A DNA stretch of 64,000 bases, taken from the NCBI RefSeq assembly GCF_004197395.1, contig NZ_SELS01000038.1, forward strand, positions 18,967-82,966, written 5' to 3'. The notes beneath the pieces are model-generated. The model saw only the letters and a program-made list of their open reading frames with translations, searched no databases and was not told the DNA's origin. Shown here piece after piece: positions 34,399-43,730 of the stretch (positions are counted from its first letter, which is position 1; every line of letters starts with the position of its first letter). Origin of the DNA: Paraburkholderia sp. UYCP14C. Lineage in GTDB: Bacteria > Pseudomonadota > Gammaproteobacteria > Burkholderiales > Burkholderiaceae. A program made the translations under genes and the position numbers.

Positions 34399-35565
34399 AT
34401 GAACATCCGTACTGCAGACATCCCGCCGGAAGGCATCACCACCGACGAGTTCCTCGGCCGCGTCGCCAAGGTCCGCAGCGCGCTCGACAAGGCGGGCCTG
34501 GTCGGCCTGCTTGCATTCGGCGATTGCTGGCGTGGCGCGAACATCGGCTACTTCACCGAGTTCCGCCCGCTCGACGGCGTATCGGACATTGCCAATGCGA
34601 TCCTGCTGCTGCCGGTGGACGGCGACCCCGTGCTGTTCGTGTCGGACCAATGCTTCGATTACGCGACGAGCGTGACCGCCTTCGAGGTGCGCAGTCTGCG
34701 TGAAGTCACGCAACAGGTGCAGGCCTTTTCGGCGCGGCAGCGTAACGGCACGGTCGGCCTCGCCGGCGCCGCCTATATCCCCGCGGACCTGTTGCAGCGC
34801 CTGAACGCCGGTCTCGGCGAACTGAAGCTCGAACCGACGATGGTGCTGGCCGAAATCAAGGCGATCAAGAGCGAGGCGGAGGTCGCGCTGATGCGTAAAG
34901 CCGCGGCCCTGACCGATGCGGCGATGGCCGCGATTCGCGACGCGCTCGCCGACGGCCGTCCCTACACCGAGCGCGAACTCGCACTAATCGCCGACCGCGC
35001 GATGCTCGCGGGCGGCGCGGACCGGACCGCGTTCGATTCGATGGTGCAATCCGGTCCGCGCTCGGCGTATAACCTGGCGCGCCCCACCGACCGCATCCTG
35101 CAACCGGGCGACCTCATCATGACCGACATCGGTGCGCGTTATCGTGGGTACGTGGCCGACGGCGGACGCGGTTTTACCTACGGTCCGGCGAATCCCGAGA
35201 AGATGGCGATCGTCGCGGCAGCGGCGCGCGCGGTCGAAGCGGGGCTGGCCGCCGCGCGTCCCGGCATGGCGGCGATGGAGTTGAACGCCGTGATCCAGCA
35301 GGCGCTGGTGAAATCCAACTACGAGCAATACTCGAGCGAAGCGCGCGGCCATGGCACCGGTCACGGCACCGGCATGGACCCGGAAGAAGAAGCGCCGTGG
35401 ATCGGGCCGGGCAACAGGACCGTGCTGCAGGAAAACATGGTCTTTACGCTGAAGGCGACGATCACGGTGCCGAACGTCGGCGGTCTGCGCACGGAACGTA
35501 TCGTGCGGTTGACCTCGGGCGGCGTCGAAACGCTCGACCAGTTCCCGATGGAACTGCACTGGTGA
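34399..35565 (+). CDS. M24 family (creatinase/Xaa-Pro aminopeptidase-fold) protein with altered metal site
   Basis: A 388-residue pita-bread-fold protein. The N-terminal creatinase domain is followed by the catalytic domain: LIMTDIGARYRGYVADGGRG (two Asp ligands), RGHGTGHGTGMDPEEEAPWI (His ligand) and GLRTERIV (final Glu). The usual fourth ligand, Glu in MVFTIEPG, is Lys here (MVFTLKATI), so binuclear metal binding is probably impaired. It may act without metals, as creatinase does, or on a non-peptide substrate. ATG 34399 has AAGAGG upstream. It precedes an MHS-type transporter, so it likely acts on the imported compound. Confidence 0.82.
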   Translation: MNIRTADIPPEGITTDEFLGRVAKVRSALDKAGLVGLLAFGDCWRGANIGYFTEFRPLDGVSDIANAILLLPVDGDPVLFVSDQCFDYATSVTAFEVRSLREVTQQVQAFSARQRNGTVGLAGAAYIPADLLQRLNAGLGELKLEPTMVLAEIKAIKSEAEVALMRKAAALTDAAMAAIRDALADGRPYTERELALIADRAMLAGGADRTAFDSMVQSGPRSAYNLARPTDRILQPGDLIMTDIGARYRGYVADGGRGFTYGPANPEKMAIVAAAARAVEAGLAAARPGMAAMELNAVIQQALVKSNYEQYSSEARGHGTGHGTGMDPEEEAPWIGPGNRTVLQENMVFTLKATITVPNVGGLRTERIVRLTSGGVETLDQFPMELHW

Positions 35566-35654
35566 GCACAGTGAACTGATCGTAACGTGCGGGCGGCCCC
35601 GCGCCGCCGACACGCAGCAGTTCAAAACATAGATTCCCAGAGAAGGGAGGAGAC

Positions 35655-37040
35655 GTGAAAACATCGCCCGTTTTATCCGGCAACACCCCGGTCATCAGCC
35701 GGTCGGCCGTCAACCGTGTGCTGGTCGCCTCGGTGGTCGGGACCGCCATCGAGTGGTACGACTTTTTTCTCTATGCCACCGCTTCGGCGCTGGTCTTCGC
35801 CAAGCTGTTCTTTCCCTCGTTCGATCCGACGGTCGGCACCATCGCGGCGTTCGGAAGTTTTGCGGTCGGCTATCTCGCCCGGCCCTTCGGCGCCGTGTTT
35901 TTCGGGCATTTCGGCGATCGCATCGGACGTAAGGCGACGCTCGTCGCGACGCTGACGATCATGGGCGTCGGCACCTTCGTGATCGGCCTGCTGCCGACTT
36001 ACGCCTCGATCGGCGTCTGGGCGCCGATGCTGCTGGTCGCGATGCGGTTCCTGCAAGGGCTCGGCGTCGGCGGCGAATGGGGCGGCGCGGTGCTGATGGT
36101 GGTCGAAACGGCACCGGCCAGAAAGCGTGGTTTCTTCGGCGCGTTCCCGCAATTGGGCGTGCCGCTCGGATTGATGCTCTCGACCGCCGTGTTCAAAGCC
36201 GTCTCGAGTCTGCCGTCCGAGGCGTTCTATTCTTGGGGATGGCGCCTGCCGTTCCTGCTGAGCGTCGCGCTGATCGCGATCGGCCTGTTCATCCGCCTGC
36301 GCGTCATGGAGTCGCCGGTATTCGAACAGATCAAGGCGAGCAGGCAGGTCGTGAAAGCGCCGCTGATCGAATTGCTGCGCCGGCATCCGAAAGACCTCGT
36401 GCTGACGATCGGCACGCGTTTCGCGGTCGACATCACCTTCAACGTGATCAACGTGTTCGTGCTGGTGTACGGAACGACGCGGCTCGGCTTGTCGCGCGGA
36501 CTGCTGCTGAACGCCATCATTGTGGGCTGCGTGGTTGCGCTGTTCACGCTGCCGCTGTTCGGCAAGCTGTCGGACGCTATCGGACGCCGGACCGTCTTCA
36601 TGCTCGGCGCGGTATTCGTGGCAATCTATGGATTCGCGTTCTTCCCGTTGCTCGAGACACGCAATCCGACTTTGATTTTCGTGGCGTACGTGTGCGGTAT
36701 CGCGTTGAGCCAGGCGTCGGTGTACGGCGTGCAATCGACGTGGTTCGCGGAACTGTTCGGGACCCGGGTGCGTTATACAGGTGCTTCGCTGCCGTATCAG
36801 ATCGCCGGCATCATCACGTCGGGACCGACGCCATTGATCGCCACCTATCTGTTCGCGACGTATGGCCAGACGCTGCCCATTTCGATCTATATCGCGGCGA
36901 CAGGATTGCTGAGCCTGGTGTGCGCGTTCTTCCTCGCCGAGACTTTCAAGCGCGATCTGTCCGCGGAGCCGGGAGATGAGGCGGCCGCGGCGCCGGGCGC
37001 GCGAGCGTCCGCGCACTCGCCGCATCCTCTGGCGCGGTGA
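35655..37040 (+). CDS. MFS transporter, metabolite:H+ symporter (MHS) family
   Basis: A 461-residue 12-helix transporter. The start ASVVGTAIEWYDFFLYATAS is the MHS family hallmark, followed by FGHFGDRIGRKATLV and FLQGLGVGGEWGGAVLM. Family members (ShiA, ProP, KgtP) import organic acids and zwitterions with protons. It lies 89 bp after the M24 gene on the same strand with GGGAGGAG upstream, so the two are probably an operon under the divergent LysR. The C-terminal tail is Ala-rich. Confidence 0.9.
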   Translation: MKTSPVLSGNTPVISRSAVNRVLVASVVGTAIEWYDFFLYATASALVFAKLFFPSFDPTVGTIAAFGSFAVGYLARPFGAVFFGHFGDRIGRKATLVATLTIMGVGTFVIGLLPTYASIGVWAPMLLVAMRFLQGLGVGGEWGGAVLMVVETAPARKRGFFGAFPQLGVPLGLMLSTAVFKAVSSLPSEAFYSWGWRLPFLLSVALIAIGLFIRLRVMESPVFEQIKASRQVVKAPLIELLRRHPKDLVLTIGTRFAVDITFNVINVFVLVYGTTRLGLSRGLLLNAIIVGCVVALFTLPLFGKLSDAIGRRTVFMLGAVFVAIYGFAFFPLLETRNPTLIFVAYVCGIALSQASVYGVQSTWFAELFGTRVRYTGASLPYQIAGIITSGPTPLIATYLFATYGQTLPISIYIAATGLLSLVCAFFLAETFKRDLSAEPGDEAAAAPGARASAHSPHPLAR

Positions 37041-37169
37041 GTGCAAATCGATCCGGTTGCTGTGCCGTCCGGGACCTGGTCATTTTCGGTGCTGGAGCGG
37101 CAGCCCGGCGAGGGGGCCGGCGAGTCGCTAATGTGGGTGGAGTGGAAGCTCGCCGGCCTGTTCGCTGAT

Positions 37170-38342
37170 TTACGCATCGCTTACCGGCCCCATGGCGCGG
37201 GCAAGCGCAAGTCGTTTTGCAAGGGCTTCGTATAGAGCGCGCACGCCGAATCGCCAGGGCGCGATTTCGGTTGACGACTGCACGGTGTTGACCAGTGCGC
37301 CGAGCTCCGGCGTTGCAATAGTCACCTTGTCTCCGAGGTGATGCGTGAAGCCACTGCCCGGAGCATGCCGGTCTTTAATCGGGGAGAACATCGTGCCGAG
37401 AAACAGCATGAAGCCGTCGGGATACTGGTGATGTGGGCCGGCAGTCTGGGCGACGAGTTCCTCCGGGTCACGGCTGATCTCGCGCATGTGGCTCCTGCCT
37501 TCGAGAATGAATCCGTCGTCCGCGCCTTCTATCCTCAGCGACACGCTGGCCGCCCGCACCGAGTCCATCGTGAAGCGATCATCGAACAAGCGGATAAAAG
37601 GACCAATCGCGCATGAGCCGTTGTTGTCTTTCGCCTTGCCGAGCAGCAACGCACTGCGGCCCTCGATGTCGCGCAGATTGACGTCGTTGCCAAGGGTTGC
37701 GCCGACGATCGTTCCGCGGCTGTTTACCGCCAGAACGATTTCCGGTTCGGGATTGTTCCAGTGGGAGGCCGGGTGAAGCCCGACGTCCGCGCCGTAGCCG
37801 ACTGCCGACATCGGCTGAGACTTGGTGAACACCTCTGCGTCAGGCCCAATGCCGACCTCCATATATTGCGACCATGCGCCGCGCCGTTCCAGTTCCCGCT
37901 TCAGACTGTCGGCAGCTGGCGTGCCGGGGCGAATTCTGGAGAGATCAGTGCCGATCAGTTGCGCGATCGTCGCGCGCACCGTGTCGGCTTGCGTCGCGTC
38001 GCCGGTAGCCTGTTCTTCAATGACCCGTTCGAGCAAGCTCACGGCAAAGGTCACGCCACATGCCTTGATGGCCTGAAGATCGCATGGCGCGAGCAATGCG
38101 TGGCCGATGTTCTCGACGGGGCCGAGCGCTTCGCCCTCGACGTGACGCGCAAACTCCAACAGGTCCACGCGCTCGAACAGATCGGAGGTTGTCGGCGCCG
38201 ACGCCGTGATGTCGTAGACCTGACCGGCACGAACAACGACGACCGACGGCCCGTCTATCGGCGCGTTTCGCCAGATGCGTCCGACCAGCAGCGCATCGGG
38301 TAGGTCAGCAGGTACGAAAGGCGGAAGATCGTTCGATATCAT
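37170..38342 (-). CDS. Fumarylacetoacetate hydrolase family protein (sugar-acid dehydratase-like)
   Basis: A 390-residue FAH-superfamily protein. Metal ligands are visible as the Glu pair in NNPEPEIVLAVN and the Asp in GNDVNLRDIEGRSALLLGKA. The N-terminal half (ACGVTFAVSLLERVIEEQA) resembles the bacterial group that acts on 2-keto-3-deoxy sugar acids or related 2-oxo acids. It lies 46 bp downstream of the GH88 gene on the same strand, fitting catabolism of an unsaturated uronate released by GH88. The exact reaction is inferred, not shown. Confidence 0.78.
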   Translation of the reverse strand: MISNDLPPFVPADLPDALLVGRIWRNAPIDGPSVVVVRAGQVYDITASAPTTSDLFERVDLLEFARHVEGEALGPVENIGHALLAPCDLQAIKACGVTFAVSLLERVIEEQATGDATQADTVRATIAQLIGTDLSRIRPGTPAADSLKRELERRGAWSQYMEVGIGPDAEVFTKSQPMSAVGYGADVGLHPASHWNNPEPEIVLAVNSRGTIVGATLGNDVNLRDIEGRSALLLGKAKDNNGSCAIGPFIRLFDDRFTMDSVRAASVSLRIEGADDGFILEGRSHMREISRDPEELVAQTAGPHHQYPDGFMLFLGTMFSPIKDRHAPGSGFTHHLGDKVTIATPELGALVNTVQSSTEIAPWRFGVRALYEALAKRLALARAMGPVSDA

Positions 38343-38388
38343 GGACGGATTGGCTAGCGAGGGTTCGGAACCGCGAGGCAGGGGTGCT

Positions 38389-39609
38389 TCAGGCGAGCGA
38401 TACGCGTTGCGTGCCGGGCCGAAGCTTGCCTGGCAACATCACGCGACTCAGCGCTTCGGCGAAGAAGAAATCGCCGAACATCGTCGCGCCGTCGACGCCT
38501 TCATTGTGCGGCTTCGAATAGCAGGAATTTCTCAGGAGTCCGCGATGCGCAGGTTCGTAGGCAAACTCGTCATGACAAAGAGCTTCGAGCATCGCAAGTC
38601 CGTGTTCGCGCCAGTGAACCGCACCGGCAGGATCGGGATGCAGACGGCCCATCTCGATCAGCGCTGACGCCATCACCGCTGCTGCGGCCGTGTCCTTGAT
38701 TTCCGCGTCCGCGCCAGTGGCGTCGAAATCCCACGGTGGCACCGAGCGTCCATCGAGCCGGCGCAGATAGTACGCCGCTAGCCGCCCTGCAAGATCGAGC
38801 CAGACGCGTTTGCCGGTTTCACGCGCCGTGTTCACGTAGCCGTAGACGGCCCACGCCTGGCCCCGGCTCCAGGCCGATTCATCGAATGCGCCCTGAAACG
38901 TGTAGCCGCGCCGGCGCACACCGGTCGTTACGTCATATTCGACCGCGTGATAAGTCGAACCGTCCGGGCGGATAAACGCCTTCGCGGTCATGACGGAATG
39001 CGCTTCGGCGGCGAGGCGATAACTGCCGTCCCCGGAATGGTTCGCCGCCCAGTAAAGCAACGATAGATTAGCCATCGTGTCGATAGCTGAGGCGCTGCGT
39101 CCGCGCGGATCGTCGAGCGGGCCCCAGGAAGCGAGATAGGCGCCGCTGCGCGTGGTGACAAGGCGGGCGCGCAATTTGTCCGCGGCTTCCAATGCAATTT
39201 GCGCGTACCACGGGTCGCGGGAGATTTCATAACCGGGGACGGCGCTGCTGTCGAAGATAAAGCCAATGTCGTGCGTGTTGGGGTCCTGCGCGCGCTGCGC
39301 GACGAGGCGCATGCGCTCACGGGCCCACGAGAGGTATTTGTCCTCGCCGGTGTGCAAATACGACGTCAGCAGGAGTCCGACCCAGAACCCGCAAAACCAG
39401 TTGCCGTGGCTCCAGGCTGAACCGCTGTAGCCCGCGGACAGCGACGCGGGGAGCAGCACCCACTTTCCATCGGGCGCCGTGATCTGAGGGAATTCGACGC
39501 CGAGCGTCGGCTCGTCCTCTGCAACTTTGGCCGCCATGCGGTCGAGGATACCGGTGAAGAGGGCGGACCGTTCAGAGGACAGCCCTTGATCTTGGTACGA
39601 AGCATTCAC
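38389..39609 (-). CDS. Glycoside hydrolase family 88 (unsaturated glucuronyl hydrolase-like)
   Basis: A 406-residue (alpha/alpha)6-barrel protein. NTHDIGFIFDSSAVPGY and SASAIDTMANLSLLYWAANH carry the two catalytic Asp residues of GH88. ESAWSRGQAWAVYGYV, SVPPWDFDATG and DTAAAAVMASALIEM complete the fold. GH88 enzymes hydrate and so release 4,5-unsaturated uronic acids from oligosaccharides left by polysaccharide lyases. There is no signal peptide, so it acts in the cytoplasm. The shared 43-bp element lies just upstream, between this gene and the AraC gene. Confidence 0.88.
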   Translation of the reverse strand: MNASYQDQGLSSERSALFTGILDRMAAKVAEDEPTLGVEFPQITAPDGKWVLLPASLSAGYSGSAWSHGNWFCGFWVGLLLTSYLHTGEDKYLSWARERMRLVAQRAQDPNTHDIGFIFDSSAVPGYEISRDPWYAQIALEAADKLRARLVTTRSGAYLASWGPLDDPRGRSASAIDTMANLSLLYWAANHSGDGSYRLAAEAHSVMTAKAFIRPDGSTYHAVEYDVTTGVRRRGYTFQGAFDESAWSRGQAWAVYGYVNTARETGKRVWLDLAGRLAAYYLRRLDGRSVPPWDFDATGADAEIKDTAAAAVMASALIEMGRLHPDPAGAVHWREHGLAMLEALCHDEFAYEPAHRGLLRNSCYSKPHNEGVDGATMFGDFFFAEALSRVMLPGKLRPGTQRVSLA

Positions 39610-39686
39610 GCCTTTGTCTCCTGATTGCTTTCACGTTTCCCGAGTGACGGGGACACGCAAATTCTAGGAGTGCGGCGGTTCAGGCA

Positions 39687-39729
39687 GTTAGGACGAAGTG
39701 CGGCTTATGTTGGACTTTTCTACCCGCAC
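39687..39729 (+). promoter_or_regulatory. Shared 43-bp element, copy A (upstream of GH88 gene)
   Basis: GTTAGGAC, then 15 nt, then TTGGACTTTT followed by CTACCCGCAC. The same element with the same spacing occurs at 44257-44299 and, inverted, at 44441-44483. It lies 78-120 bp upstream of the GH88 start. In all three copies the motif points the same way relative to the gene it precedes. It is probably the operator of the adjacent AraC-family regulator. Confidence 0.75.
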
Positions 39730-39752
39730 CGGGCGTGTATCGTGCCACTGCG

Positions 39753-40646
39753 TCAGATGCTCAGTTTTTCCAGGCTGCGGCGAAAGTCGATGGGCGAGCG
39801 GCCCGTATGCTTGCGAAAACATCGGCTGAAGTAGGCCGGGTCGTCGAACGCAAGCTGGGTCGCGATCTCGGCCACATTGACCTCGGAATGCAGCAGCAGA
39901 CGTTTCGCTTCCAGCATCACGCGTTCACGAATCAGCTTGGCCGCGGTGCTGCCGAGCGCCTGACGCGTTGCATCGTTTAGCGCCCGTTCGGTGACGTTCA
40001 GCAGGCAGGCGTAGCGAGCGACGTCATGGATCGTGGCGAAATGTTTTTCCAGCAGGCTCTTGAAGCGTCGCGACAACAGCACGCTACGCGACGAATTGAC
40101 CTCGGTGACGGCGTCGCCGCCCAGGCGCGCGGCCTTGATGAGCAGAACCCGCAGATATGACCAGATCACGTCCTCGTAGCCTGCCTCTTCACCCTGATAT
40201 TCCGCATTGATTCCATCCAGCACACGGCGAAGGTCCTGAGCCTGTGCGTCGCTCATATAAACCGTGTTCGGAATTCGCTCGAAATCGTAGACGGGAATCT
40301 CGGTCTGCGAATGGCGGTTCTGCACCTTGAACGCGAAAAATTCGGACGAGAAACTGATCGCGTGCCCGATGGTGTCTTCGGACAACGCGAAATCGTGGAT
40401 CTGGCCAGGGGCCATGAAAAACAGCGTATTGGGCCGCACCTCGTAGCGGATCGAGTCGATGATGTGGTGACCGCTACCCGACTCGACCCAGACGACGTGA
40501 TAGAACTCGTGCCGATGGGGATACGGCAACGTCGATTTCATATCTTCGAGAGGCGCGAGATGAAAATCGATCGACTTGATTCGCGACCCATACTCGTAGT
40601 GAGCGATCTTGAATACCGGCAACTCACAACCACAACCGCTAGGCAT
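39753..40646 (-). CDS. AraC-family transcriptional regulator
   Basis: A 297-residue regulator with an N-terminal cupin ligand-binding domain (PHRHEFYHVVWVESGSGHHI, LFFMAPGQIHDFALSE) and a C-terminal double helix-turn-helix (VNVAEIATQLAFDDPAYFSR, FRKHTGRSPIDFRRS). ATG 40646 is chosen because AGGAGA lies at the right distance; two ATGs upstream lack a site. It sits between the GH88/FAH operon and the MaoC/CaiB operon, and a conserved 43-bp element flanks both sets, so it likely controls them together. Confidence 0.88.
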   Translation of the reverse strand: MPSGCGCELPVFKIAHYEYGSRIKSIDFHLAPLEDMKSTLPYPHRHEFYHVVWVESGSGHHIIDSIRYEVRPNTLFFMAPGQIHDFALSEDTIGHAISFSSEFFAFKVQNRHSQTEIPVYDFERIPNTVYMSDAQAQDLRRVLDGINAEYQGEEAGYEDVIWSYLRVLLIKAARLGGDAVTEVNSSRSVLLSRRFKSLLEKHFATIHDVARYACLLNVTERALNDATRQALGSTAAKLIRERVMLEAKRLLLHSEVNVAEIATQLAFDDPAYFSRCFRKHTGRSPIDFRRSLEKLSI

Positions 40647-40860
40647 CTGATTTGTCTCCTGCATCCAGCGCATTTCTCACGCTCGCTTAGCCAGTTGCCC
40701 CCCGGCTAAGTCAAGCCCGCTGTTTCTCCTTCGTCGGTTCGACACCGAAAATAGTTTAATTGTAAATAGCAAAGCGGGGTGACGGCTGTTGTCGAAAACC
40801 CGCAAAGTCTCGGCCTCGCGTGCCGATTGCCAGCTCATTGGGTCAGCTCATCGTGTCGGT

Positions 40861-41304
40861 TCACTGGAAACGCAATTCCTTCAGCGCCGACAATCCGCTC
40901 AGCACCGGCTTGCCGTCCTGATTGCGAACCATCGTGTCCATTACGAGGATGCGCTTGGCGGGTTTCTTCTCGACTACGGTCACGTGGATTTTGATCGTAT
41001 CGTCGATGAAGACGGGTCCGAGAAAGCGCAACTCCTGCCCGACGTAGACGAAGCCGGGACCGGTCAACCCGGTATGCGTCGTCGACACCAATGCCGCGGT
41101 CAGCAGGCCGTGCGCCACGCGCTGGCCGAATGGCGTGTGTGCCGCGAAGTGCTGATCCATGTGCAACGGATTCAGATCGCCCGACAGATGGCCGAAAGCG
41201 TTCACGTCACTTTCCGCAATGGTACGCACGAGGATCTGGCAGCGGCCAATCGCGATATCGTCAAAGCGCAGCATCTCCCGACTCTGATTCAGATGCGTGT
41301 TCAT
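40861..41304 (-). CDS. MaoC-like (R)-hydratase
   Basis: A 147-residue hot-dog-fold hydratase. The hydratase 2 motif is present in HLSGDLNPLHMDQHFAAHTP, with FGQRVAHGLLTAAL after it. It would hydrate an enoyl-CoA. ATG 41304 overlaps the TGA of the CaiB gene (ATGA), so CoA activation and hydration are coupled. It is the last gene of a four-gene minus-strand operon. Confidence 0.88.
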   Translation of the reverse strand: MNTHLNQSREMLRFDDIAIGRCQILVRTIAESDVNAFGHLSGDLNPLHMDQHFAAHTPFGQRVAHGLLTAALVSTTHTGLTGPGFVYVGQELRFLGPVFIDDTIKIHVTVVEKKPAKRILVMDTMVRNQDGKPVLSGLSALKELRFQ

Positions 41305-42494
41305 GCGGTTCTCCGCTCGGTGAGCGCTGTGCCGGCTTCGACCAGCGTATCGATTTCGTGCGGCTCGTAGCCCAGTTCGGCGAGCACCTCGCGGGTGTGC
41401 TCGCCTTGGCGCGGCGGCTGACGGGTGAGCGGCGGTGCTGCGCCGTCGTATCGAACCGGATGCGCGAGCAAGCGAACCGGCCCGGCCTGCGGATGGTCGA
41501 CCTCCATGATGATGCGGTTGTGCGCCACTTGCGGGTCGGCCTCGACCTGATCGTAATCGTTCACGGGCGCGTACCAGATGTCGTGCTTGTCGAAGGTCGT
41601 CATCCAGTCGGCCGTCGTGCGCGTGGTCAGCGCGTCGTACACGATGCGGTTCAATTCGTCGCGGCGGCGCACATTGTCCTTTGGGTGCGAAAACCCGGCG
41701 AGTATGGGTTGAGACAAGGCCGCCGCCAGCTTCTCAGTGGGCGTCAGCGAAACGGCGATCCAGCCGTCGAGAGTCCGGTAAATCCCGTACGGTGCCGGAT
41801 GGAACCGGCTGCCGGTCGGCGGGTTTGTGCGCGGCCAGAGTGGCCCCTTGTTCAGGTAGTAGGTGAACGGCTCGATCTGAAGATCGAGCGCCGCGTTGAG
41901 CAGATTGCTTTCGACCAGCGTGCCTTTGCCGGTACGCTCACGCGCCTGCAAGGCCGCGACGACGCCGAAGGCCGCCAACGCCGCCGCGTGCTGGTCGACG
42001 ATCGCGGATCCGACTGGCGTGGGCGGGGAGTCGGCGTCGCCGGAGAGCATCGTCATGCCGCTGATCGCCTGCAGCAGCAGGTCCTGCCCTGGCCGCTTGA
42101 GATAGGGCCCCGATGACCCGTAGCCGGTGCACGAACAGTACACGAGCCTCGGATTGATCTCGCGGACATCGTCGTAACCGAAGCCCATGCGCTGCAGGAC
42201 GCCTGGGCGGTAGTTTTCGATCAGGACATCGGCTTCCTTGAGCAGCCGCGAGACGATCTCTCTCGCGCGCTCGTCGCGCAGATCCAGCGAGATGCTGCGC
42301 TGATTGCGGTTGCCGAGCAGGAAAAACATGCTCACACCTTCGACATACGCATCGAAGCCGGTCCAGCTTCGCTCGAACGCGCCGCCCGGCGGTTCGATCT
42401 TGATCACGTCCGCGCCGACGTCGGCCAACATCTGCACGGCAGCGGGGCCCTGTAAGAAGTGAGTAAAACTTAGTACCTTGATGCCTTCCAGCAT
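41301..42494 (-). CDS. CaiB/BaiF family CoA transferase (class III)
   Basis: A 397-residue class III CoA transferase. It begins LEGIKVLSFTHFLQGPAAVQ and has VGADVIKIEPPGGAFERSW, NYRPGVLQRMGFGYDD and the catalytic Asp in GSAIVDQHAAALAAFG. It would move CoA from a donor acyl-CoA to an organic acid. A second, paralogous CaiB gene lies at 48396 in the divergent operon. It lies between the acyl-CoA dehydrogenase and MaoC genes. Confidence 0.9.
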   Translation of the reverse strand: MLEGIKVLSFTHFLQGPAAVQMLADVGADVIKIEPPGGAFERSWTGFDAYVEGVSMFFLLGNRNQRSISLDLRDERAREIVSRLLKEADVLIENYRPGVLQRMGFGYDDVREINPRLVYCSCTGYGSSGPYLKRPGQDLLLQAISGMTMLSGDADSPPTPVGSAIVDQHAAALAAFGVVAALQARERTGKGTLVESNLLNAALDLQIEPFTYYLNKGPLWPRTNPPTGSRFHPAPYGIYRTLDGWIAVSLTPTEKLAAALSQPILAGFSHPKDNVRRRDELNRIVYDALTTRTTADWMTTFDKHDIWYAPVNDYDQVEADPQVAHNRIIMEVDHPQAGPVRLLAHPVRYDGAAPPLTRQPPRQGEHTREVLAELGYEPHEIDTLVEAGTALTERRTA

Positions 42495-42538
42495 GACTCG
42501 TCTCCTGAGCGCGTATTCGTACCTGTTTGACTGAGGGC

Positions 42539-43684
42539 TCAGGCAAGCAGGTTTCGCGAAATGATCATTCTTTGAATCTCCGAGGTCCCCTCGACGATCT
42601 CCAGCACCTTGGCGTCGCCGAATGCGCGCGACACCGGGTACTCGCTCATCACGCCGTAGCCGCCATGTATCTGCAACGCCTGATGAGCCGCCTCCATCGC
42701 GCGCTCGGTGGCGAAGAGCTTGGCCATCGACGCCTGTTGATCGAAACGAACGCCCGCATCTTTCTGCGCGGCGGCATCGTAGAGCATCAGCCGCGCGGCG
42801 TGCGCGTGTGCCGCCATGTCGGCGATCTTGAACTGCAGCGCCTGGAACTCGGCGATCGGCTTGCCGAACGCGCGCCGCTCCTTCATGTACGCGATCGACC
42901 GATCCAGTGACCCCTGCAAGATGCCTAGCGCGAGCGCGCCGATCAGGATTCGGCCCGTGCTGATCTGGGCGAGCGTCTGTCGCAAGCCCGCACCGCGTTC
43001 GCCGAGCAGGTTGGCGGCCGGAATCGCGCAGCGCTCGAAGAACAACTCGTAGGTGCTCGATGCGCGCCAGCCGATCTTGCGCAGCTTGCGTCCGTAGCTG
43101 AAACCGGGGGTGCCGTTGGGCACGATGAAGTTGGAGATTTCCTTGCGGCCGTCCGGGCGCGTGCCCGTTACCGCGGCGATGACGACCGGTCCGGTCACTT
43201 CCGTGCCAGAGTTGCTAATGAAGGTCTTTGATCCATCGATGACCCATCGGTCGCCTTCCAGCGTCGCACGCGTCGCGATGTTAGCCGCGTCGGAGCCCGC
43301 GTTGGGCTCCGATAATCCGATCGCGCCGACATTGCGGCCGTCGAGGATAGGTCGCAAATAGCGGTCCTTCTGCTCATCGGTGCCATAGTTGGAGAGCAGG
43401 CTCGCGACCGTCGAATTGGCCATCAGCGAATTGGCGATTGCGCAATCCACCCGTGCGAGTTCTTCCAGCACGATCACATAGGAAAGCCATTCGCCACCGC
43501 CGCCCCCCCAACTCTCCGGATAGGGCAGGCCGGCGAAGCCGAGCTCGCCGGCACGCTTCCAGATGTCGTAAGGAAAGGCTTCGGCTTCCCAGAGCTCTTC
43601 CGAGACAGGAGCGATTTCGTTTTCCGCGAAACGGCGCACGGCGTCTCGTATCGCGGTGTGTTGTTCGTTTAACCAATGCGGCAT
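42539..43684 (-). CDS. Acyl-CoA dehydrogenase
   Basis: A 381-residue FAD enzyme. IGLSEPNAGSDAANIATRA and WVIDGSKTFISNSGTEVTG form the FAD and substrate site, RRAFGKPIAEFQALQFKIAD follows, and the catalytic Glu lies in KVLEIVEGTSEIQRMIISRN. It would introduce a 2,3-double bond into an acyl-CoA, giving substrate for the MaoC hydratases that flank it in the operon. The 54-bp and 44-bp gaps to its neighbours support co-transcription. Confidence 0.92.
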   Translation of the reverse strand: MPHWLNEQHTAIRDAVRRFAENEIAPVSEELWEAEAFPYDIWKRAGELGFAGLPYPESWGGGGGEWLSYVIVLEELARVDCAIANSLMANSTVASLLSNYGTDEQKDRYLRPILDGRNVGAIGLSEPNAGSDAANIATRATLEGDRWVIDGSKTFISNSGTEVTGPVVIAAVTGTRPDGRKEISNFIVPNGTPGFSYGRKLRKIGWRASSTYELFFERCAIPAANLLGERGAGLRQTLAQISTGRILIGALALGILQGSLDRSIAYMKERRAFGKPIAEFQALQFKIADMAAHAHAARLMLYDAAAQKDAGVRFDQQASMAKLFATERAMEAAHQALQIHGGYGVMSEYPVSRAFGDAKVLEIVEGTSEIQRMIISRNLLA

Positions 43685-43730
43685 GTTCGATTCCGTGAAA
43701 TGCGGGAGAGATTAAAGGCAGTGCGCTGGG

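Noticed and set aside
35673-37046. A 457-codon open frame on the minus strand opposite the MHS transporter.
   Set aside because: Its predicted product is rich in Arg, Gln, His and Asp with no domain, a typical antisense shadow in GC-rich DNA; the plus-strand frame is a clear 12-helix transporter.
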